Shown one piece after another: positions 1-6,272 of a stretch of DNA of 20,000 nucleotides (the stretch's first letter is position 1; each line of letters begins with the position of its first letter). The stretch is from Diphasiastrum complanatum (Eukaryota; Streptophyta; Lycopodiopsida; Lycopodiales; Lycopodiaceae), in contig MU835075.1 in the NCBI GenBank assembly GCA_029204225.1, forward strand, positions 1 to 20,000, in the 5' to 3' direction. Position numbers and translations under genes: made by a program. The notes under the pieces were generated by a model. It was not told the origin of the DNA, did no database searches, and saw only the letters and a program-made list of their open reading frames with translations.

Positions 1-342
1 TTGTAAGTAGATTTCACATAATCTTATCTTCATTCCAACTTTGTGAGGGAGTGCTAGAACTGAGATTATAAGTCCATTTGTTGGATTAGAAATCTAATTT
101 GAGTGAAAAACTACAAGAGAGAGACCTTAGTGAGTTTCTAGAGACAATCAAATCCATTTCTTGGCAAGATTTGTTTGAAAGTAGTTTTCACTTCATCTTA
201 TCTTCATTCCAGCTTTGTGAGGGAGTGATAGAACTGTGATTATAAGTCCATTTGTTGGATTAGAAATCAAATTTGAGTGAAACACTGGAAGTGTGAGACC
301 TTTGTGAGTTTCAAGTCAATCAAATGTATTTCTTGTTTGTAG
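1..342. repeat. 174-bp tandem duplication in the E1 leader
   Basis: Bases 1-174 and 175-342 are two diverged copies with an offset of 174, falling to 172 at the end. Shared blocks include the run around 31-50 versus 205-224 and the block around 71-90 versus 245-264. The left copy begins at or before base 1, so more copies may lie upstream. The repeat ends just before the likely gag start at 357, so it is probably part of the 5' untranslated leader. Confidence 0.85.
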
Positions 343-356
343 AAGTCACTAGTAAG

Positions 357-1547
357 ATGGGATCTGCTAGAGCATACCTTCTAGAAGCTAATGAGAGCTT
401 GAATGCTACAAATTATGCTATTTGGAAGGTTAGGATGGAGTCACTCTTGGTGCTCCAAGACCTTCATGAGTTCTTGATTGAAGATGAAGATGAACCTCTA
501 GGTGCACATGAGTTAGCTAGATACAAGAAGAGATCTAGGCTTGCACTTCATTGTGTGAAGATGAATGTGAGCAATGATTTGTTGAGAGAAGTATCAGCAT
601 GTACTAGTGCTAAAGAGGCTTTGGAGTCTTTAAAATCAATCTATGAGTCTAGCAACACTTCTAGAGTTCTTATGCTTAGAAATCAAATTTTGCAAAGCAT
701 GAGGAGAAGTGAGGAGAGTGCACAGGATTATGTACTCAGAATCAAGTCTCTAAATAGGGAGTTGGCTTCCATTGGAGAGAAGATTCATGATGGAGAGCTT
801 GTACAAATTGTCCTTAATGTTCTAGGAGATGACTTTGCAAATTTGGTCCAAAGTTTTGCCATCCAAGACACTTTGCCAACTATAGAAATACTTCACAATG
901 TATTAGTGGCTGAAGAGTGTAGGATGCTCCATGCAAAATCTAGGATGAGTTCCTTGTCTTTGCAGGATGGTGATGAGAAAGCCAATTTCTCATTCAAGGG
1001 CAAAAAGAAGACCAATGGAAAGAAGAAGCATCCAAAGGAGGCCAAAGAAGAGGATGATGCATCAAGCTCAAAGGACAAGTCAAAGCAAAAATGCTTCTTT
1101 TGTGGAAAGAAGGGGCATTATGCATCTAAATGCTACAAGAGGCTAAGAGCACAAGTGGAGGAGGACAAACAAGGAAACCTTGCAAAGGAGGAGGAGGAGG
1201 ATGAAGTAGATGTATTCTTGATGGCATCTACATCCTCACCAACAAGCAATAGCAATTCAAGAGACAATTGGTGGATTGACAGTGGGGCTAGCTCCCACAT
1301 GTCTTGTGAAAAGGACTTTTTCTCAACCTTACACTCATTCAATGATGCTAAAAAGTTTGTCTTTACTGCAAATGATGAAGAGTGTAGGATAGATGGTGTT
1401 GGCACCATCTCTTTGTGTCTAGAATCCTCAAAATGCATGGATCTAGAAAATGTCCTTTATGTACCATCAATCACCAAGAATATGCTTAGTGTTGGTCTAC
1501 TCTTAGATAGTGGTTTGGATGTCCACTTTAAGCATGGTGTTTGCTGA
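357..1547 (+). CDS. gag: E1 gag-protease polyprotein, ends at a premature TGA
   Basis: This encodes the capsid-like Gag and the start of the copia aspartic protease. The N-terminal part (about residues 10-200) has the plant copia Gag fold pattern, with a TNYAIWKVRMESLL block and a LVQ-rich block. A lysine-rich stretch leads to a CCHC zinc knuckle, CFFCGKKGHYASKC, at residues 246-259. The protease active site DSGAS starts at residue 308. The ATG at 357 (MGSARAYL) is preferred to the in-frame ATG at 324, because 324-356 overlaps the leader repeat and the family usually starts close to this point. The frame stops at TGA 1545-1547, just after the VLYVPSITKNMLSVG block of the protease region. The same frame continues open to 1850, so the stop is a nonsense change inside a longer original polyprotein. 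Confidence 0.85.
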   Translation: MGSARAYLLEANESLNATNYAIWKVRMESLLVLQDLHEFLIEDEDEPLGAHELARYKKRSRLALHCVKMNVSNDLLREVSACTSAKEALESLKSIYESSNTSRVLMLRNQILQSMRRSEESAQDYVLRIKSLNRELASIGEKIHDGELVQIVLNVLGDDFANLVQSFAIQDTLPTIEILHNVLVAEECRMLHAKSRMSSLSLQDGDEKANFSFKGKKKTNGKKKHPKEAKEEDDASSSKDKSKQKCFFCGKKGHYASKCYKRLRAQVEEDKQGNLAKEEEEDEVDVFLMASTSSPTSNSNSRDNWWIDSGASSHMSCEKDFFSTLHSFNDAKKFVFTANDEECRIDGVGTISLCLESSKCMDLENVLYVPSITKNMLSVGLLLDSGLDVHFKHGVC

Positions 1548-1850
1548 ATCTTGAAGAATGATGTTTGCATTGCAAAGGGATTTAAACATGGAAGATTGTT
1601 TAAGTTGGAAGCTAGTGTTGCTTTTAAAAGAATGAGCTTGGAAAAGGAGGAGATCACTCAAGAGGAGATCTTGGCAAAGTGTGATCTTGCTTGCATTGAG
1701 GAGGAGCATCAAAAGGAGGAAGATCTTGAGGATCAGCCTCAAAGCATGAGAGTTCCAAGGGAGTCCTCAATGACAATGTCTGAGTCATCAAATTGCATGC
1801 AAATTGCATGCAAATTGTCCATTCAAGTGTGCATCTTGCAAGGGTGGTGA
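1548..1850 (+). pseudogene. E1 pol continuation after the TGA, degenerate
   Basis: The frame remains that of gag and stays open to 1850. Its first residues (ILKNDVCIAKG, then GRLFKLEA) match the usual copia segment between protease and GAG-pre-integrase. After that it becomes glutamate- and serine-rich and no longer resembles the HHCC zinc domain that should follow. The integrase N-terminal domain is therefore deleted or replaced. Bases 1915-1950 can be read as a very decayed integrase core, but this is weak. Confidence 0.55.
1791..1817. repeat. 11-bp tandem repeat built on a palindrome
   Basis: The 11-mer AATTGCATGCA occurs twice head to tail (1791-1801, 1802-1812) and is followed by AATTG. 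Each copy contains the perfect palindrome TTGCATGCAA with the RY core CATGCA. It may be a slippage product; no function is shown. Confidence 0.8.
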
Positions 1851-1950
1851 GCATTGGAGAGTCTACTATCTTTGAATACTTTTTGAAAAGTATTAGTAGA
1901 CATGAGGTGACTTGTTTCTTACCTTTAAGATTCATGGTGTTTATTACCTT

Positions 1951-2066
1951 GTATGACAAGACAATGCTTCTTGGTTTCCAAGGGGAGGCTCGAACCTGGG
2001 ACCAAAGAAACTTTGGATGCCAAGCTAACCAGTTGAGCCCAACCCCGTTGGTATGACAAGACAATG
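1951..2066. repeat. 16-bp target site duplication pair around the SINE-like insert
   Basis: Bases 1951-1966 and 2051-2066 are identical over 16 positions. The host sequence is continuous copia pol remnant if one copy and the 84-bp insert are removed. The perfect identity suggests the insertion is younger than much of the decay of E1. Confidence 0.9.
1967..2050 (-). mobile_element. tRNA-derived SINE-like insertion (84 bp)
   Basis: The 84-bp insert is flanked by perfect 16-bp direct repeats GTATGACAAGACAATG at 1951-1966 and 2051-2066, a typical retroposition target duplication. Read on the minus strand it holds a pol III A box (GGGCTCAACTGG, 2029-2040), an anticodon-arm-like hairpin CCAAAG-TTT-CTTTGG (2002-2016) and a B box GGTTCGAGCCT (1986-1996), in tRNA order. 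The acceptor and T stems pair poorly, so it is not a functional tRNA gene. It ends in a small CTTGG-AAA-CCAAG hairpin rather than a clear poly(A) or poly(T) tail. It could be a very short SINE or a single tRNA retropseudogene. The parent tRNA could not be named. Confidence 0.75.
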
Positions 2067-2624
2067 AAATGGGATGCTTTGAAATCTACATTTGTTGTTG
2101 ATAAAGCAATTTCATTGGATAACTATTTTTGTAATAGTTTGAATAGTGTCATAAAAGATGAAACATCATTTGTATTGGAAATCTTTGGGTCCACATGCTT
2201 TGAGCATTATCATTCCAATGTAAGGACCAAAGATTATCCTATTTCAATGATAGAAATAATGGTAGTGTTTTTCTCTTCAAGTAGAGATTGTAGAATCTAC
2301 TTGTTTTCAACCAAAGAATTTGTCAATGGTGGAAATGTGATCTTTCAAGAGTGGAAGATTTGTAAACTTGAAGAAGCACCTTTGGATCAACACCTTATTC
2401 AATTCATTGATAGTTTGGAGTCAAGTCAAGTGGAGGAGCAAGCTCAAGACCCGAGGACTCCAAGAAGAACCTTGAGTATCAAGATGGAGCCATCTAGGCT
2501 CAATCATATGGATCAAGCAAGGCAAGTTGTCTTTGGCAACATTATTTATGCACTTAATATTTTAATTGATGTATCTTCAAGTGCACAAAATGTCTTGGAA
2601 TCCATGGCTTGGCATGATGTTTAG
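2067..2624 (+). pseudogene. E1 integrase C-terminal half and linker, decayed
   Basis: About 186 codons stay open, but the protein is strongly diverged. The block KAISLDNYFCNSLNSVIKDE aligns by eye with the ANYLCNR...NGKTP segment of the E3 integrase at about 19560. The block CRIYLFSTKEF...GNVIFQEW aligns with AYKVYIPSTNK...RDVIFHE in E3. A serine, proline and charged linker follows. The catalytic DDE residues lie upstream and are absent, so no integrase activity is possible. The frame ends at 2624 where sequence jumps to a piece of RT. Confidence 0.65.
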
Positions 2625-2646
2625 TTTTGAAGTGTGCTACATGTAT

Positions 2647-2745
2647 ATAGACACATTTATGGAACATCTTGTAAGGGATCCTCTAAGAGGTGGTGAAAGA
2701 TCCTTCATGGACATCATTCTCTATTGGAGTCTCAAAAGTTCCTTG
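2647..2745 (+). pseudogene. E1 reverse transcriptase scrap (post-YVDD region)
   Basis: The stretch IDTFMEHLVRDPLRGGERSF and the residues after it match the copia RT segment PMEQIVKDPNKGDERSFEDI seen in E2 and the PMESNVKLSIRGNERSFKDI segment of E3. Everything between the integrase linker and this point, including the palm motifs and YVDD, is missing, as is RNase H downstream. The join to the upstream frame lies near 2625-2646. Confidence 0.75.
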
Positions 2746-2821
2746 TTTGTAGCTGGATTTTTTAGACACTTCTAAAAGCTTTCATTCATCTATCAAGAGA
2801 GTTGTAAATAGATCAAGCTAA

Positions 2822-2834
2822 ATTTGAGGAGGAG
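2822..2834 (+). promoter_or_regulatory. E1 polypurine tract
   Basis: A purine-rich run ending GAGGAGGAG lies directly before the LTR start TGTGAAGAATTG. The same GGAGGAG-TGTGAAGAA junction is seen on the minus strand of E2 (13469-13476), which supports its role as the plus-strand primer site. Confidence 0.8.
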
Positions 2835-3516
2835 TGTGAAGAATTGCCAAAAATTGGCAAATCTAGCTTGATTAAAAAACCATGTAGAATAGTGTAAATT
2901 GTGTACACAAGTGGGTCCCACACATGTGAGGCCATGATGCCACGTGGGAAACCCATCCTAATGTAGGTTAGGTCAAGTCAAGAGAGTTGGTCATGTCTAT
3001 TTGGTGGTCATCCCTACTTTATAGGACCTACACCTAAGTTTAAGGTGAAAATTTGACCAACTAGCTACCTACCAAGCATAACTCTAGGAAATAGACTAGG
3101 GTTTCATTTTAGGTCAAGGAGAGTGAGTTAACTTCCTTATTACAAGCTGGAAATCCACCTAACTTCAAGAAGGAAGTCGAATTTGCTATGTATTCCCTCT
3201 CTCCATAGTGAGAAGATAGAAAATTTTTGGAGCTCATTGGCAATCTCAAGCTAGTTCACTATGTACATTGAGTTTTTGTGATCCAAATGAAACCAAATCA
3301 ATTTCTACTTGTTTCTCAGGTTGAAGGCCGTACTAAAGACTTTAGTACACACGTGTGGGCTCAGATTTCAATGTTGATCAATGCTTTTGATTGTTAATGC
3401 TTGTTGTTTGTCAAACTGCCAATCTAGATCAACTTTTTTGTGTCTAGTTTTTTGATAGATTGTTAAGCAAGCATCCAATCACTCTTGTGGATCTTTTGTA
3501 GATCCATTTATGGTCC
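2835..3516 (+). repeat. E1 3' LTR
   Basis: It begins TGTGAAGAATT right after the polypurine tract. A short perfect hairpin, TTGCCAA-AAA-TTGGCAA, lies at 2844-2860. U3-like sequence holds a G-box GCCACGTGGG (around 2939-2948), a CACATGTG motif near 2920 and a TATA-like TTTATAGG at 3018-3025. A perfect CACACGTGTG palindrome is at 3348-3357. The 3' end is uncertain; it is placed near 3516-3530 because a related LTR in opposite orientation mirrors it up to there. The 5' LTR is outside the window, so age cannot be estimated. Confidence 0.7.
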
Positions 3517-3750
3517 TAAAGTACAGTACTTTCACAAAATTTCAGAGTTTTTGGACTGAAATTGATCTACAAATGATCACAAAGAGTGATTGGTAGCTTG
3601 GGATCTTGATCTATATCAAGACTAGCTTCCAAATCTAGCTTCTACTTAACAATCTTTGTGATTCCAAGCAAGAACAATAAAAAAAGATGATCCACGGCTT
3701 CACACGTGTGAAGTACAGCTACTGTACGGCCTGATAACAGAGAAATAGTT
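3310..3750. repeat. Imperfect inverted repeat, about 200-bp arms, formed by two LTR tails
   Basis: Bases 3310-3516 and the reverse complement of 3553-3750 align by eye, with shared blocks CCAATCACTCTT, TTTGTAGATC, GGCCGTAC and ACACGTGTG in the same order. The 36-base spacer 3517-3552 contains a perfect small palindrome AAAGTAC-A-GTACTTT. The arms are the 3' parts of two related LTRs placed tail to tail. Confidence 0.7.
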
Positions 3751-4200
3751 TACTTATCATTTACAAAGCATTCATCCACAAAGAAAGTGCTTAAGAGACT
3801 CAAAACACAATGATTGCTACACAAACCAAGATTTCTCATCATTAGCTCAAAAATGGATCCATCATGGATCAAGTACAAAATCACCATAATCTCTCTCTAA
3901 GCTGCATCCAGCACGTGTAGGACAGCTCATTGTACTTATCCATATCCACTTTGGATAAGATCTATCAAGTTTGCCACATCATCCATTGGTGGTTTGTGTT
4001 GACCTTCTAGATTCCTCCAATCTAGGACCTAACTCCTATAATTTAGGAGATGTCATATTAGACTCAAATGAAAGCTAATCAAAATGGATCTAAATATTAC
4101 AAGTGTCATTTCACACGTGTGGACAGGTCCTCACACGTGTGGATCCACATAGATGTCTAATATTCATCAAAAACCATGTGAAAATTGCTAAATTCTAATA
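3553..4200 (-). mobile_element. Solo or truncated copia LTR, opposite to the E1 LTR
   Basis: On the minus strand this region follows the E1 LTR in motif order. The GTGGATCCACACGTGTGAGG block (about 4131-4150) corresponds to GTGGGTCCCACACATGTGAGG in E1, and the tail is the inverted repeat described above. It contains three CACACGTGTG palindromes (3701-3710, 4112-4121, 4132-4141). No gag or pol is attached to it, so it is a solo or truncated LTR. Both ends are inferred from alignment with E1, not from target duplications. Confidence 0.55.
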
Positions 4201-4471
4201 GAAAAGAGGAGCCAAAGGATCATCAATATGTATTGAGAATCATTTACATTATAGGACTGAAGGAAAAAAGAATTTGAATTTGTGGACAAATGGGTCTTTG
4301 TATCCAGAAGATCCTAAGACATAAAACATAGTCTTCTCCTCAATAACTCAACTAGTTATATGAACTTGCAAATGGGCATAATGGTTTATTGGAATACTGT
4401 GAAAGATTAAAAAATTATGGCAATACATTCTCAATGCAGAGGATTCAGTATTCAGAGAGTCAAGCATTCAA

Positions 4472-4545
4472 GTAAGTATTTTGTAATTTCTTTTAGGTGA
4501 TTAATTGAAGGTGCTTGTTTTCTAATTTGTTTTTTTTTTATGCAG
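4472..4545 (+). other. Relic intron 1 of the pseudogene
   Basis: It runs from the donor GTAAGT at 4472 to the acceptor TTTTTTTTTATGCAG ending at 4545. Joining the flanks restores a split codon (AA + G) and leaves the downstream frame open for 18 codons before the TAG. Confidence 0.55.
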
Positions 4546-4619
4546 GTCTGCATTGGTCGCAAACCAAAATATCAGAGATAATGGTTCAATCAAAAAGACA
4601 TAGGGTTGTATATTAACAG

Positions 4620-4668
4620 GTAAATCAACTATGTTAATGAATAATAAAAGTTCATGTATAAATTGCAG
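4620..4668 (+). other. Relic intron 2 of the pseudogene (49 bp)
   Basis: The donor is CAG/GTAAAT at 4620 and the acceptor TTGCAG ends at 4668. The split codon (G + AG) places exon C in the only frame that is open for more than 50 codons. It is shorter than most plant introns and may have been shortened after inactivation. Confidence 0.5.
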
Positions 4669-5080
4669 AGGGCTTGGTAATGGACATACAAAAATTCTTA
4701 GATAAAACAATAATTCAAGGTACTTGTGATTTTGTCGGGATGAGCAGGGCAGCATATGATAAAATTTTTAAACTTATCAGAGAAGCATTTAAGCAGGTTT
4801 GTATTAAGAATGTTCCTCTTCCAAGGTCATCAAAAAGAGAGAAAGTGAGTTGAAATTGTTGGTAGTTGATGGTGGTAGTAGATTCAATGCAGGAAAAATC
4901 AGAGGAATCTTGAATGATAGTGTTATTAATTATTCATCGCAACATTCTAGCATTGGATGAGGGTAACGAGAATTAGTATCTATGTTACAATTGTTTGGAT
5001 ATACACATATATAATTTTTGTATAGAAAATCAGTTGATTAACACAAAAAGAGCATTGACTACTAGGACACATATATGTAC

Positions 5081-5395
5081 CTACTCACATTGTTGAGGAA
5101 AAACAAATATATCACTTTGATATGTCCAAGTCTTGGAGTCAATGGAAAAATAACCACTCTCATCTTTTCTCATAGTTGCATGAGGACTATTACAAATAAC
5201 TTTAAACCATTTTATATCAAATATGAAAAAGTTGAATTGCCTAAATCCAACTTCCAGCATGTCATTCCTTGTTCTACAATAACCAAGTTGAGAAGAGAGT
5301 AGATTGGTGTCAAATGTGCTTGCTCGACTCTCTTGAGTACAATTTGCCATGTTTCCACAATCATATGTATTTTTATTTTTATCGATGTGCTCCAT
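5081..5395 (-). pseudogene. CACTA (En/Spm) transposon TNP2-like fragment, DUF4216 region
   Basis: The minus-strand frame contains blocks in the order expected for DUF4216, the C-terminal domain of plant CACTA TNP2-like proteins. These are RTRNDMLEVGFRQFNFFIFD, then IKWFKV, then RKDESGYFSIDS and IFVFPQQCE. Residues just after the stop at 5081-5083 (VHICV) still resemble the usual ..QQVFYV ending, so the TAG looks like a nonsense mutation. Nothing upstream on the minus strand (5400-5605) could be assigned to the transposase core, and no terminal CACTA inverted repeats were found. The assignment is by motif recognition only. The sequence is inactive. Confidence 0.6.
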
Positions 5396-5753
5396 ATGAA
5401 AATGTCGTCCATGTGTCTAGAATGCGTTATATTTTTTTATTGAGCAAAAAGAACAAGATGTGTTAGCGAGATAATAAATCTTGATTGAGGACATGTTCCA
5501 AGCTATATTAACTACATCAATATCAATCAAATACATAAAACTAGTTAAACATGTAAATGATTCACATAGTTTACATGAAAATTGCACCCCCTTGCAAATT
5601 TCCACTCTCTATCTATTACTTCCTCGTTGTTTGTTGTGGCTTGTCTAAGGGTATTTATTGTGGCTTGTCTCAGGGTATTATGTAGCCAACCAAGTGCCAT
5701 GTCTTGATGAGAAGAGCAAGGTCATGTGGGTAAGGTTGTCTTCTATGGCCTCT
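5396..5753. other. No recognisable gene; one 24-bp tandem duplication
   Basis: AT-rich sequence with only short chance ORFs. Bases 5634-5657 and 5658-5681 are a near-identical 24-bp tandem pair (TTGTGGCTTGTCT.AGGGTATT). Confidence 0.6.
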
Positions 5754-6084
5754 TGTCAAGAACCTATCATGTAGTATACATTAGCTAAGCAACAATCAAA
5801 TTCACACATTCATTGAAGGAGAGCACACATTAATCCAAGGAACACCTACTAGACTGTATTAACAAAGAGAAAAAACTGAATTACATATATAGACAAGAAT
5901 TTTTGTTGGGCGTACCATTGCATAATAAAATGTTCCCTATTAAGGGATGCGATTCCAGACTAAATATCCATATATGTCGTAGCATGGCACACACATACTA
6001 ACTCATAAGTGAAAATTAGAAAACTACTAAATCTTGAAATGTACTTAAGACTAAGAAATAAACTAAAGCTTATTGAATTTAACA
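5754..6084 (-). repeat. Probable 3' LTR of copia element E4 (331 bp)
   Basis: On the minus strand a TGTTAAATTC start lies just after the decayed RNase H end and a weak purine tract. A good TATA box (TCTATATATG, plus strand about 5885-5894) sits about 195 bases inside, and a possible end ...TTCTTGACA falls at 5754. The TG...CA limits fit an LTR, but no second copy or target duplication is in the window. Confidence 0.45.
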
Positions 6085-6098
6085 TTCTACCTTAAGCC

Positions 6099-6272
6099 CT
6101 AGTTTATTCTACTTATGAAGATCTTTTCTCTAAAACCAAACTTATCAATGCTTAGAGATTTAGTAAGTATAATATCTACAAGCTGATCCTCAATTTTGCA
6201 ATGCACTACAACTATTTCATTAGATAGTAACTTTTCTCTAATGAAATGATCTTTAATTTCTATATGCTTCAT
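6099..6272 (-). pseudogene. E4 copia RNase H C-terminal fragment
   Basis: The minus-strand peptide MKHIEIKDHFIREKLLSNEI, followed by VVVHCKIEDQ and ILTKSLSIDKF, is the classic end of copia RNase H (KHIEI..HF.RE, then ..ADI.TK.L). It stops at 6099-6101, close to the proposed LTR. Upstream on the minus strand the protein is lost abruptly at about 6272, where satellite sequence starts. The style differs from E2 and E3 (VVVHCK instead of LEHV/LQHV), so it is another copia lineage. Confidence 0.8.

Larger units (their letters stand above)
1..3516 (+). mobile_element. E1: Ty1/copia LTR retrotransposon, internally deleted, 5' LTR outside window
   Basis: The order leader, gag, protease, integrase remnant, RT scrap, polypurine tract and LTR on the plus strand defines a copia element. 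The first 350 bases show no match to the 3' LTR, so the window opens inside the untranslated leader and the 5' LTR and primer binding site lie upstream. Gag-protease is open for about 400 codons, but the integrase N-terminal half and almost all of RT-RNase H are gone. A SINE-like insert interrupts it at 1967-2050. The right end of the LTR is not sharply defined; 3516 is where the inverted repeat with the next LTR begins to fail. E1 gag resembles the gag of E2 in this window, so the two belong to related lineages. Confidence 0.85.
4202..4957 (+). pseudogene. Unidentified multi-exon host-gene-like pseudogene fragment
   Basis: No long ORF shows here, but a spliced model reads through. Exon A (4202-4471) is open apart from TAA 4322-4324 and a one-base frame change near 4358. 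Intron 1 (4472-4545) has a perfect GTAAGT donor and a T-rich tract ending in TGCAG. Exon B (4546-4619) continues in phase with one TAG at 4601-4603. Intron 2 (4620-4668) is CAG/GTAAAT to TTGCAG and is unusually short at 49 bp. Exon C starts at 4669, again in phase, with MDIQKFLDKTIIQG and FVGMSRAAYDKIFKLI. It runs to TGA 4851-4853. The next frame then gives ELKLLVVDGGSRFNAGKIRG, open to 4957. I do not recognise the family. Retained introns mean it is not a processed copy. It is bounded on the left by the minus-strand LTR. Confidence 0.55.

Noticed and set aside
1967-2050. A functional tRNA gene on the minus strand
   Set aside because: A and B boxes are present, but acceptor and T stems do not pair well and the unit is flanked by a retroposition duplication.
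1654-2064. Minus-strand ORF of 136 codons
   Set aside because: Antisense of gag-pol remnant and the SINE-like insert; composition matches a shadow frame.
4175-4190. TGTGAAAATTGC on the plus strand as a start of another LTR
   Set aside because: It resembles the E3 LTR start, but no polypurine tract precedes it and the surrounding sequence aligns better as a minus-strand LTR.
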